Source of the DNA: Aquincolibacterium sp041674705 | Lineage (GTDB): Bacteria; Omnitrophota; Omnitrophia; Omnitrophales; Aquincolibacteriaceae | Direction of reading: 5' to 3' | Length of the DNA stretch: 64,000 nucleotides | Assembly: GCA_041674705.1 (NCBI GenBank) | Contig: JBAYVF010000006.1 | Location: forward strand, 1-64,000 | Shown here: piece after piece, positions 7,502-15,117 of the stretch | Layout of the letters: the number at the start of each line of letters is the position of its first letter | Numbering within the stretch: the stretch's first letter is position 1 | The notes under the pieces: generated by a model | Told to the model about the DNA's origin: nothing | Database searches by the model: none | The model's input: only the letters and a program-made list of their open reading frames with translations | Translations under genes and position numbers: made by a program

Positions 7502-8656
7502 ATGCCCACTAGGAAAAAGGAACCTTCGAGCGCATCAAAGCTGATCAAGGGATTGGAAGGCGTCGTTGCCGCTCAAACGTCTCTAAGCGATGTCGATGGC
7601 GAGAACGGCCGGCTTCTTTATCGCGGTATCCCGATCGGCGAGCTCGTTCAGAAATCGCATTTTGAGGAGGTAACGTACCACCTCTGGTATGCAAAACTTC
7701 CCAACGCTGAAGAACTTAAAGTTTTTAAGGAGACTCTGAAGGCGCAAAGGCCTCTGTCCGAGCGCGCGCTCGCGGTCCTCAGGCTTATTCCGACCACGAC
7801 CCATCCGATGAGCGCTCTGAGGACCATGTGCTCTCTCATGGGAAGCCTGGATCCGCGGGCACATATCGTGAATCCCGAAGAATCCCTGCGTAAGGCCTAT
7901 CATCTGACAGGCGTTTTCCCGACCATTATTGCGGCTTTTTACAGGCTGCGTGAGGGGAAGGAACCTATTCAGCCCGACATGAGCCTTTCACATGCGGCCA
8001 ATTTTCTTTATATGCTTAACGGGAAAAAACCGACACCGGAGATGGAAAAGGCGCTGGACGCTTACTTGATCCTTTTGGCGGATCATGGGCTCAATGCCTC
8101 AACTTTTGCGGCGCGCGTGACGACGGGAACCTTGTCGAATCTTTATTCAGCGGTCACCTCGGCGGTAGGGACCTTGGCCGGCGAATTGCACGGTGCGGCG
8201 AACCAATACGCGATGGAGATGATCCTTGAGATCGGAAAACCTGAAAATGCCACGGCCTATGTGAACAAACTTCTGGATGAAAAAAAGAAGGTGATGGGAT
8301 TCGGGCACCGGATCTATAAGACCCGGGACCCGCGCGCCGAGGCATTCCGGCAGATCGCCCACGACTTGTGCGTCAAGGCGGGGAAAATGGACTGGCTGGA
8401 GATCGCGGCGCATGTCGAGAAAATTATGATGGGCCGGAAAAAGATCCCCTGCAACGTGGACTTTTTTTCGGCGCCTGTTCTTTATGTGCTTGGATTTCCG
8501 CCTGATTTTTTTACGACGGTGTTTGCGGCGAGCCGCGTTGCCGGCTGGAGCGGTCACATCATCGAGCAGCAGCTGGACAACCGGCTTATCCGGCCGCTTG
8601 CGGAATATATCGGGCCGGCAGAACAATATTACATTCCTCACGAAGAACGGAAATAA
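7502..8656 (+). CDS. gltA: citrate synthase
   Basis: The 384-residue protein is a short bacterial type citrate synthase. The three catalytic residues are seen: His in GELHGAANQ (about 238), His in MGFGHRIYKTRDPRA (about 270), and Asp in PCNVDFFSAPVLYVLG (about 322). It condenses acetyl-CoA and oxaloacetate to citrate in the cytosol. It has its own promoter-like region and an AAGGAGAT ribosome binding site 7 bases before the ATG. The length and lack of the N-terminal Gram-negative extension suggest the dimeric, not NADH-inhibited hexameric type, which is inference. With aconitase and isocitrate dehydrogenase upstream it completes the oxidative TCA branch. Confidence 0.96.
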   Translation: MPTRKKEPSSASKLIKGLEGVVAAQTSLSDVDGENGRLLYRGIPIGELVQKSHFEEVTYHLWYAKLPNAEELKVFKETLKAQRPLSERALAVLRLIPTTTHPMSALRTMCSLMGSLDPRAHIVNPEESLRKAYHLTGVFPTIIAAFYRLREGKEPIQPDMSLSHAANFLYMLNGKKPTPEMEKALDAYLILLADHGLNASTFAARVTTGTLSNLYSAVTSAVGTLAGELHGAANQYAMEMILEIGKPENATAYVNKLLDEKKKVMGFGHRIYKTRDPRAEAFRQIAHDLCVKAGKMDWLEIAAHVEKIMMGRKKIPCNVDFFSAPVLYVLGFPPDFFTTVFAASRVAGWSGHIIEQQLDNRLIRPLAEYIGPAEQYYIPHEERK

Positions 8657-8673
8657 TTGCGCGAATTTTCAGG

Positions 8674-8752
8674 TTCCTTCTCCCTCGAGGGAGAAGGCGA
8701 GGATGAGGGTGTAAAAGGCTCCCTCACCCAACCCTCTCCCGGGGGGAGAGGG
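8674..8752 (+). repeat. palindromic repeat, CCCTCACCC/CCTCTCCC family (intergenic copy)
   Basis: A perfect 22-bp palindrome CCTTCTCCCTCGAGGGAGAAGG (split here: CCTTCTCCCTC + GAGGGAGAAGG, 8676-8697) is followed by TGAGGGT...CTCACCC and CCCTCTCCC/GGGGAGAGGG. The same words make the element at 13754-13811, which lies inside phoR. Such CCTCACCC...CCTCTCCC repeats occur widely in bacterial genomes. Here it fills nearly the whole gap before the ATP-grasp gene. Confidence 0.85.
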
Positions 8753-8793
8753 ATATGCTTCGTTATGATTTTTCTCTCCAACCGGGGTAGACC

Positions 8794-10155
8794 ATGACGG
8801 CGAATCTTGATTACGCGTACGACCAATACCTGAAGAGTCACGAGGCCCGGGCCGTTCCTGCCATCGGCCGGTTCAGGGAAAAGCTCAAGAATCCCGCGTT
8901 CGCCTTCGGCCGTTTCACGGTCCCGGCTTTTTACAAAGCTTATTTTGTCACGCCCAAGCAGCAGCACCTTCTGAAGCGCGCCGCCTCGACCTTCTCCCAG
9001 ATCCTCAACAAAACCGCGCGTCTTTATTTCGAAGAGGCTCAGATGAAATCCCATTTTCACCTTTCTCCCGAAGCCGAAGAGCTTGTGAAGATCGATCCGG
9101 GCTATTCGCAGCATGTTGTCTTTAGCCGTTTTGACGCGCTTTTGGAAGGAGAGAGCCTGAAGCTTTTGGAATTCAACGGCGATGCCCCGGCCGGCGCGGC
9201 CTATGCCGATCAGCTGGAATCCGCGTTCCTTTCCGAAGAGCTGATCTGGCCGTTCGCCGAGGAGAATCATTTGGCCGCGAGCGAACGGGTCCAAAGCATT
9301 CTTTCGACGCTGCTTTCAGTCTATGAAGAGTTTGGGGGATATGAAACACCCCAGATCGCGATCGTCGATTGGCGGAATGCGAGGACCACCTCAGAATTTG
9401 AGTACATGAAAAGTCATTTTGAGTCTAAGGGCTACAAGACCACGATCGCGGATCCGCGCGAACTTCAGTACAAAGGCGGTAAACTTTATCACAAGGGATT
9501 TCGCGTGCATCTGATCTACCGGTGCGCGTCCTTTGATGAGCTTCTGGAACGGATCGATGAAGTTCAGGACCTCTTGCGCGCTTACAAGGATAAGGCTGTT
9601 TGTGTGGTCAATCCGTTGCGTTCAAAGCTTGCCTCCAGTAAATCGATCTTCTCGCTTTTAACGACTCCCGAGTTCGACCGTTTCTTCACCGAGAATGAAA
9701 ACGAAATGAAGCGTCAGCACCTTCCGTGGACGCGCTGTCTTTCCGACGCTGAGGATTTCTATGGCCACCGGAAGGTCTTTTTGATCGATTTTCTGAAGGA
9801 TGAGAAAGACACCATCGTCCTCAAGCCTTCGGGCTCAAGCCGTGGCGCTCGCCGGGTCCACATCGGACGCGAGACGCCAGACGGCGACTGGAATGCGGCG
9901 GTGGATAAAGCGCTTAAAGAAGAGGATTGGGTGATCCAGGAGCAGGTTTCGGTCCCAACGATCACCGTTCCCGACATTGTGAATCAGAAGTTGGATCTTA
10001 TTTACAAAAAATACAATTTCAACATGCTCGTCTTCGGAGGAAAATACGCCGGAGGTTTTGTTCGTTTGAGCGATGAAAGTGTGATCAATGTGGCGACGGG
10101 CGGCGGCCTTATGCCTGCCGTTTGGTCCGATGTCGCGCCGGAAGGAAACACATAA
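8794..10155 (+). CDS. ATP-grasp protein, glutathionylspermidine-synthase-like
   Basis: The 453-residue protein has features of the ATP-grasp ligases related to glutathionylspermidine synthase. A substrate-side block LLEFNGDAPAGAAYADQ (about residue 128) is followed by a C-terminal nucleotide-binding part with IVLKPSGSSRGARRVHIG (about 345) and EDWVIQEQV. ATP-grasp enzymes join a carboxylate to an amine or thiol through an acyl phosphate; the actual substrate here is unknown. No signal peptide or membrane segment is seen. A palindromic repeat fills the upstream gap, and a hairpin with a T-tract overlaps the stop codon. Identification of the superfamily is fairly safe, of the subfamily weak. 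Confidence 0.6.
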   Translation: MTANLDYAYDQYLKSHEARAVPAIGRFREKLKNPAFAFGRFTVPAFYKAYFVTPKQQHLLKRAASTFSQILNKTARLYFEEAQMKSHFHLSPEAEELVKIDPGYSQHVVFSRFDALLEGESLKLLEFNGDAPAGAAYADQLESAFLSEELIWPFAEENHLAASERVQSILSTLLSVYEEFGGYETPQIAIVDWRNARTTSEFEYMKSHFESKGYKTTIADPRELQYKGGKLYHKGFRVHLIYRCASFDELLERIDEVQDLLRAYKDKAVCVVNPLRSKLASSKSIFSLLTTPEFDRFFTENENEMKRQHLPWTRCLSDAEDFYGHRKVFLIDFLKDEKDTIVLKPSGSSRGARRVHIGRETPDGDWNAAVDKALKEEDWVIQEQVSVPTITVPDIVNQKLDLIYKKYNFNMLVFGGKYAGGFVRLSDESVINVATGGGLMPAVWSDVAPEGNT

Positions 10156-10172
10156 AAAGGCGAGGCCTTTTT
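10154..10172 (+). terminator. hairpin on the stop codon of the ATP-grasp gene
   Basis: AAAAAGGC-GAG-GCCTTTTT is a perfect 8-bp stem whose left arm includes the last two bases of the TAA stop. The descending T-run makes it a plausible intrinsic terminator. The same hairpin type opens the repeat after infB at 55956. Confidence 0.65.
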
Positions 10173-10176
10173 ATGA

Positions 10177-10299
10177 AATTCCAAGCACCAAGATACAATC
10201 ACCAGGCAAATTCCAATTACCCAAAAAACGGACCATAGTTTCTTTCGTTGATTGAATATTGGTTTTTGGTCCTTGCTTGGTGATTGTTTCTTGGAAATT
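10177..10299 (+). repeat. long imperfect inverted repeat, CACCAAG/ATTCCAA type, copy 1
   Basis: The left arm (10177-10222) contains AATTCCAAGCACCAAGATAC and AATCACCAGGCAAATTCCAA. The right arm (10252-10299), read in reverse complement, gives AATTTCCAAGAAACAATCAC and CAAGCAAGGACCAAAAACC. The arms are made of degenerate short words and can form one long imperfect hairpin. A related element with the same leading terminator-like hairpin follows infB at 55956-56101. Confidence 0.8.
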
Positions 10300-10355
10300 G
10301 AAGTTTGATTTTAGAGACAGCCGGGAGTATTCTTAAGGGCAAGGAGAGCCGATTT

Positions 10356-10805
10356 GTGATCTCTAAAAAAAGAAAAAGATTTACTCTTCAGGAAGCCGAA
10401 GCTCTTTTGCCGGAGCTTGAAAAATGTCTGAAGCTTCTCCGGACCAAAAAAGAGGCCTACAGCCGCACGCACGATCTTCTTTTTATGCACGAGCTGGTTT
10501 GCGCGGCCGAACGGGACCGCGGGCTTTTAGAAGAAAAAGATGATCTGGAAGAGGGCATTCACGCGCTCGAAGAAGCGATCGAGGATCTTGCCAAGGATGT
10601 CGAAGCGATTTTTTCGATGGGCTGCCTTCTCCGCAATATCGAAAAAGGACACGTCGAATTTCTCGGGACGCATCTGGGGCAGGAGGTTTACTTCTCCTGG
10701 CAACTTGGCGAGCCCTGCGTTTCTCATTACCGTTTGCCCGGGAAAAAAGTCCATGAGCGGGTCTCTTTTTCCGGGAATTCCGCAACAAAGAAGCGAAGTC
10801 CATAA
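10356..10805 (+). CDS. DUF2203 family protein
   Basis: The protein shows the DUF2203 pattern: RFTLQEAEALLPELEKCLKLL near the start (two runs joined in the conserved N-terminal helix), a predicted coiled-coil middle, then GCLLRNIEKGHVEFLG and VYFSWQLGEPCVSHYRLPG near the end. I prefer the GTG at 10356, because AAGGAG lies about 10 bases before it; a TTG at 10305 in the same frame would add 17 residues that overlap the end of the repeat. The result is 149 residues, close to the family's usual size. Function is unknown. GapN follows 24 bases later and the two may be cotranscribed. Confidence 0.82.
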   Translation: MISKKRKRFTLQEAEALLPELEKCLKLLRTKKEAYSRTHDLLFMHELVCAAERDRGLLEEKDDLEEGIHALEEAIEDLAKDVEAIFSMGCLLRNIEKGHVEFLGTHLGQEVYFSWQLGEPCVSHYRLPGKKVHERVSFSGNSATKKRSP

Positions 10806-10829
10806 GACTCCACAAGAGGTAAAGACGAA

Positions 10830-12293
10830 ATGTTCCGTTGCCTTTTTAGCGAAGGACAAAAATACAAGAATCTCTTGAGTGGCAAATGGGTCGATCCCAA
10901 GTCCAAACAATGGGACAAGATCTTTTCTCCCGTGGACGGTTCCGTGGTCGGGGAAGTGCCTGCCATGAGCCGGGACGAGGCCGATGAATTTCTAAAATCT
11001 GCGGCCGCGGCGCAAAAAACATGGGCCACGGTTCCGGTAAGCGAACGCGCTGCCATGCTCCACAAGGCAGCGGACATTCTTTTGCGCGAGAAAGAGACGA
11101 TCGCGTCCGTTCTTGTTCGTGAGATCGCTAAAAACAGAAAATCCTCGCTTTCCGAAGTGACGCGCACAGCGGACTTGATCCATTTCACGGCGGAAGAGGG
11201 AAAGCGCGTTACGGGGGAAAGTATTTCGTCGGGAGCTTTTCCGGGTTTTAGTGAAACAAAACTTTCCATTATGAATCGTGTGCCGCTCGGCGTCGTGCTT
11301 GCGATCGCGCCTTTTAACTATCCCATCAATCTTGCGGCTTCCAAAATAGCCCCGGCGCTTGTGGCGGGGAATGCCGTGGTCTTCAAGCCGCCGACACAAG
11401 GGGCGATCAGCGCGCTTCATTTGGCGCGCGTTTTTTGCGAAGCCGGGCTTCCGGCGGGCGTTTTGAATGTGATCACAGGGCAGGGCCGTGCGATCGGGGA
11501 TCATTTAGTCAGCCATCCCCTTGTGAACATGGTGGCCTTTACCGGGAGCAGTAAGGTCGGGAAGCACATCGCTTCGATCGTGGGGATGAAACCGCTTCTT
11601 CTGGAGCTCGGCGGTAAAGATGCGGCGATCGTTCTCGAAGACGCTGACCTCCCTTTAACCGCCGCGCATATCGTAGCCGGCGCCTTCTCGTTTTCCGGGC
11701 AGCGGTGCACCGCCGTGAAACGCATCCTGGTCCTGGAGCCCGTGGCCGACACATTGATCGCGGAACTTTTGCCGCTCGTGAAAAAAATGACCGTGGGCCG
11801 TCCGGAAGAAGATGCGGACATTACACCCCTTATCTCAACGGAAGCCGCGGATTTTGTCCAGGAGTTGATCGAGGACGCGATCCAAAAAGGCGCGAAACTT
11901 CTCGTCGGGAACAAACGGGAAAAGAATCTGATCTATCCCACGCTCTTTGATCGCGTGACGGTGGATATGCGGGTCGCCTGGGAAGAGCCTTTCGGTCCGG
12001 TGCTTCCTATTCTGAGGGTCAAGACGGTCGAGGAAGCGATCCGGATCACCAATGAATCTGAATACGGGCTCCAGGCTTCCGTGTTTACCGAAAATGTGGA
12101 CTCCGCTTTCCGGATCGGGGCGCAGTTGGACGTCGGTACGGTGCAGGTGAACGGCAAAACGGAACGCGGTCCGGATCATTTTCCATTCATCGGGGTGAAA
12201 AGCTCGGGAATGGGGACCCAGGGGATCCGTTACTCGATCGAAGCCATGACCCGCGCCAAGACAATCGTTCTCAATTTCCATCCCAACTCTTAA
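10830..12293 (+). CDS. gapN: NADP-dependent non-phosphorylating glyceraldehyde-3-phosphate dehydrogenase
   Basis: The 487-residue protein is an aldehyde dehydrogenase with the GapN-specific C-terminal block NGKTERGPDHFPFIGVKSSG followed by GTQGIRYSIEAMTRAKTIV. The catalytic Cys is in FSGQRCTAVK (about 290) and the general base Glu in LLELGGKDAAIV (about 256). It oxidises glyceraldehyde-3-phosphate directly to 3-phosphoglycerate, making NADPH and bypassing substrate-level ATP formation. This suits a biosynthetic NADPH supply. An AGAGGT ribosome binding site lies before the ATG. It is convergent with phoR, and the 101-base gap holds a palindromic repeat. Confidence 0.92.
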   Translation: MFRCLFSEGQKYKNLLSGKWVDPKSKQWDKIFSPVDGSVVGEVPAMSRDEADEFLKSAAAAQKTWATVPVSERAAMLHKAADILLREKETIASVLVREIAKNRKSSLSEVTRTADLIHFTAEEGKRVTGESISSGAFPGFSETKLSIMNRVPLGVVLAIAPFNYPINLAASKIAPALVAGNAVVFKPPTQGAISALHLARVFCEAGLPAGVLNVITGQGRAIGDHLVSHPLVNMVAFTGSSKVGKHIASIVGMKPLLLELGGKDAAIVLEDADLPLTAAHIVAGAFSFSGQRCTAVKRILVLEPVADTLIAELLPLVKKMTVGRPEEDADITPLISTEAADFVQELIEDAIQKGAKLLVGNKREKNLIYPTLFDRVTVDMRVAWEEPFGPVLPILRVKTVEEAIRITNESEYGLQASVFTENVDSAFRIGAQLDVGTVQVNGKTERGPDHFPFIGVKSSGMGTQGIRYSIEAMTRAKTIVLNFHPNS

Positions 12294-12321
12294 TTTCTTT
12301 TCTGAGAGGTTAGTTGGGATG

Positions 12322-12362
12322 GCCCCAATTTCAGCTGCGCTAAAATTGAATAGTATTGGGAC
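12322..12362 (+). repeat. 41-bp palindrome, CCCAATTTCA...TATTGGGAC family, copy 1
   Basis: The element starts GCCCCAATTTCA and ends AAATTGAATAGTATTGGGAC. A copy of exactly the same length, with the same outer 12 bases and almost the same right end, lies at 33484-33524. Outer arms CCCAAT / ATTGGG pair. It stands in the convergent gap between gapN and phoR and may serve as a terminator or be a mobile repeat. Confidence 0.75.
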
Positions 12363-12394
12363 CACTGAACATTCCGGCGGGTTATTGTAAAAAA

Positions 12395-14260
12395 CTAACG
12401 GGGTGTTGGAAAAAAAACGGAAAAGCGCGAGCCCTGGCCCGGAGCGCTTTGGCAGGTGGCACGGCCGCCATGCGCTTCCATGATGTGCTTGACGATCGCC
12501 AGACCCAATCCCGTTCCTCCGAGTTCTTTTGAACGGGCTTTATCTACCCGGAAAAACCGTTCAAAAACGCGGCTTTGATCCTTGGCTGGAATTCCGATCC
12601 CCGTATCTCCAACCGTAATCGTTACTTCCTCTGAGTTTTGACTTGCAGACAAGACGATCTTGCCTTCCGGCGCGTTGAATTTGATCGCATTATCGATGAG
12701 ATTGACGAAAACCTGACGTATCTTGTCCTTGTCACCGGGCACGACAAGAGACTTTCCGGAGAGGCGGTTCTCGATCCCGAGGTTGCTTTTTTCGATCCGG
12801 GCTTTAAAGGATTCCAAGGTCATGGCCAGCTCGGAGCCGAGATCGACGCTGTCTTTTTTCATGAGAGCTATTTTTTGCTCGATCTCACCGATCGCTAAAA
12901 TGTCCTCCACCAAACGGCCCAGCCGGTCCGTTTCCTCCGAAACGATCTTCAGGAATTTTTCACTGGTTGAAGGATCCTTTGCGGCACCACCCAGCAGCGT
13001 TTCAATGAATCCCTTGATCGCGGTCAGCGGGGTGCGAAGCTCATGGGAAACATTGGTCACGAATTCTTTCCGGACGTTTTCGAGCTGCCGGAGTTCCGTC
13101 ATATCATGGAAAACAAGAATGCCGCCAATGTCGCGGGCATGTTCTTTCAGGACCACCGCGCTCAGGCGAAGAGTCTTTTTTATTTCTCCAGAGGTCAGGA
13201 TCTCTTCGGACAGGGTCTTCTTCTCCCGGAAAGCATGATCCACGATCCTTTCGACCTGAGTATGTCTTGTGACCTCAAGCAGGCTTTTTCCAAGGACGGA
13301 AGAGGCGTGACATCCAAAAAGATTTTCTGCTGTGGGGTTCATAAGGAGGACCTGTTTTTGGCGGTCAATCGCGATGACGCCCTCATTCATATGGCTCAGA
13401 ATGACGGAGATCTTTCCTTTTTCAGTTTCCAGGTCCTCGATCCGCGAACGCAAGGTCGCAGCCATGTGATTCATGGTGTCTGCAAGCATCTTGAGCTCAT
13501 CTCGGCCGTCGACCAAGATCTTTTCGGACCAGTCCTCGCGGGCGTAGCGCTCGGCCACAGAGGTAATGCGGCGGATGCGCTTTGTAAGATGGCTGCTGAA
13601 AAGAAAGCCGGCAATGAGGACGACCAGAATGCCCAGGGCTGCTGTAAGCATGACTGGCCGGCGGACAGAGGCCAGGGTCTCATCGACCTTGGTAATCGGC
13701 ATTGCCGTGCGCACGACCCCGAGGACTTTTTGCCCATTTGAAACAGAAGAGTCGACCCCCTCACCTTTGTCCTCTCCCCCTGCGAGGGGGAGAGGGGAGG
13801 GTGAGGGGGAAATCTTGGCGGGTTCGAGAATGGGGAGTGCGATATAAAGCATCCGGGTTCCCAAAGTCACGCTGTAGCGGATGCTCATGCCCGTTTCTTT
13901 TTTTAGAGCGGCTACCACTTCGGGTCGTAGTGCGTGGTTATCCATTTTGGAAAGCTGCTCCAGGCTTTCGCTTGAATCAGCAAGAACTTTTCCCGCAGGA
14001 TCAATGATCGTGACACGAATGTTCGTCTCGGCAGTGATTTTTTTAAGCTGCTCCTGGAGGCGCTTGGGATCACCCAAAAGGGGGAGCGCCAGTTCGCGGA
14101 GCAGGACAGTTTGGCGGGTCAGAGAGCTTTGGAGCTCGAAGAGGTCGCGCTTTTGAAGAAAACGGGAAAGCGATCCATCGGTTACGAGGAGGACAAGGAT
14201 GAAAATGATGCCATACAGCACGAGAAGACGATTGGCAAAACCGATCTTGGGAAGCCCCAT
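12395..14260 (-). CDS. phoR: PhoR-type sensor histidine kinase
   Basis: The 621-residue protein has a first membrane segment (about residues 10-30), an extracytoplasmic region, a second segment (about 197-222, LTAALGILVVLIAGFLF), HAMP, a PAS domain (MNEGVIAIDRQKQVLLMNP), a HisKA domain with the phospho-accepting His in VSHELRTPLTAIKGF, and an HATPase domain (NLIDNAIKFN, GDTGIGIP, GTGLGLAIVKH). This is the PhoR layout. I start at ATG 14260, one base past the end of phoB; longer frames would overlap phoB. It probably senses phosphate status through PstSCAB/PhoU and phosphorylates PhoB. About 20 residues (150-170) come from an in-frame palindromic repeat. Confidence 0.92.
   Translation of the reverse strand: MGLPKIGFANRLLVLYGIIFILVLLVTDGSLSRFLQKRDLFELQSSLTRQTVLLRELALPLLGDPKRLQEQLKKITAETNIRVTIIDPAGKVLADSSESLEQLSKMDNHALRPEVVAALKKETGMSIRYSVTLGTRMLYIALPILEPAKISPSPSPLPLAGGEDKGEGVDSSVSNGQKVLGVVRTAMPITKVDETLASVRRPVMLTAALGILVVLIAGFLFSSHLTKRIRRITSVAERYAREDWSEKILVDGRDELKMLADTMNHMAATLRSRIEDLETEKGKISVILSHMNEGVIAIDRQKQVLLMNPTAENLFGCHASSVLGKSLLEVTRHTQVERIVDHAFREKKTLSEEILTSGEIKKTLRLSAVVLKEHARDIGGILVFHDMTELRQLENVRKEFVTNVSHELRTPLTAIKGFIETLLGGAAKDPSTSEKFLKIVSEETDRLGRLVEDILAIGEIEQKIALMKKDSVDLGSELAMTLESFKARIEKSNLGIENRLSGKSLVVPGDKDKIRQVFVNLIDNAIKFNAPEGKIVLSASQNSEEVTITVGDTGIGIPAKDQSRVFERFFRVDKARSKELGGTGLGLAIVKHIMEAHGGRATCQSAPGQGSRFSVFFPTPR
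13754..13811 (-). repeat. palindromic repeat inserted in frame inside phoR
   Basis: CCCCCTCACC (13756-13765) pairs with GGGTGAGGGGG (13799-13809), and an inner stem CCTCTCCCCC / GAGGGGGAGAGG surrounds a 3-base loop. It belongs to the same family as the intergenic element at 8674-8752. On the coding strand it adds the low-complexity peptide SPSPLPLAGGEDKGEG to the sensor region of the kinase. Confidence 0.85.
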
Positions 14261-14261
14261 G

Positions 14262-14951
14262 TCATTCTCCGTCGAAACGATAGCCGACGCTTTTGACCGT
14301 GACGATCCGTTCGGCTTCTTTCCCGATCTTTTTTCGAAGTTGCCCGATGTGCATGTCGACCGTCCGCGTTTCAATATTCACCGAATTTTCATAACCCCAA
14401 ACCTTTGATAGAAGCACTTCGCGCGTCAGGACCCGTTCCTTGGAGCTCATAAGTATGCGCAGAAGCTCGAATTCTTTTGCCGTGATCTCCACAGGTTTTC
14501 CCTTTAAACGTAACTCATGCTTGGTGACGTCCAGCTCGATCGTTCCGGATCGCAAGATTTGTTCAGGGGACTTTTCCTGCGAGCGGCGAAGTACGGCTTT
14601 AATGCGGGCCACGAGTTCGCGGGGGCTGAAAGGTTTGGTCATGTAATCGTCGGCGCCGAGTTCGAGGCCGACGACTTTATCGGATTCCGTGCCTTTGGCT
14701 GTAAGCATGATGATGGGGATCGCGTGCGTTTTGTCGTTTCGCTTGAGAGCTTTACATATCTCAAGACCGCTTATTTCCGGAAGCATGAGATCCAGGACCA
14801 CAAGCGCCGGTTTTTCTTTAAGCGCGGTCTCAAGGCCGGTGTTGCCACGGGTTTCGGCGAGGACGCGAAATCCCTCCTGCTCGAGGTTGTATTTTACGAG
14901 CTCGCGGATGTTCTTATCGTCTTCGATGAGGAGGATCGTTTCATTTGCCAT
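14262..14951 (-). CDS. phoB: PhoB-type response regulator
   Basis: The protein has a receiver domain (LLIEDDKNIRELV, phosphorylated Asp in LVVLDLMLPEISG, Lys in MTKPFSPREL) and an OmpR/PhoB winged-helix domain (ITAKEFELLRIL, VWGYENSVNIETRTVDMHIGQLR split over two motifs, VKSVGYRFDGE). I choose ATG 14951 (MANETILLIEDD), which gives 229 residues, the usual PhoB length; upstream in-frame codons add a non-conserved 21-residue tail. No strong ribosome binding site is seen. It is divergent from the porin gene and directly upstream of phoR. It should bind the Pho boxes noted before the porin and pstS. Confidence 0.92.
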   Translation of the reverse strand: MANETILLIEDDKNIRELVKYNLEQEGFRVLAETRGNTGLETALKEKPALVVLDLMLPEISGLEICKALKRNDKTHAIPIIMLTAKGTESDKVVGLELGADDYMTKPFSPRELVARIKAVLRRSQEKSPEQILRSGTIELDVTKHELRLKGKPVEITAKEFELLRILMSSKERVLTREVLLSKVWGYENSVNIETRTVDMHIGQLRKKIGKEAERIVTVKSVGYRFDGE

Positions 14952-15022
14952 AAAGTTCGACGCGGGCATTTTACCATAACCCGAGGTCCCAAGGGGAGGA
15001 CATCCTTGGTTCATTACACACT

Positions 15023-15066
15023 TTTTACATCCCCGTCATCATGGCTTTACACGGACTTTCTATACT
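15023..15066 (+). promoter_or_regulatory. candidate Pho boxes and -10 of the porin gene
   Basis: Four consecutive 11-bp units begin at 15023 (TTTTACATCCC), 15034 (CGTCATCATGG), 15045 (CTTTACACGGA) and 15056. A -10 box TATACT (15061-15066) lies in the last unit. The phase and sequence match the site before pstS, where CTTTACAAGGA and TTTTACATTCA occur 11 bases apart, and the -10 stands at the same distance. Eleven-base direct repeats replacing the -35 are the hallmark of PhoB sites. Confidence 0.65.
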
Positions 15067-15117
15067 TCAGCTATGAAAACCAAACAATTTCCATTCAACC
15101 GGAGGAGAAACAATCTT

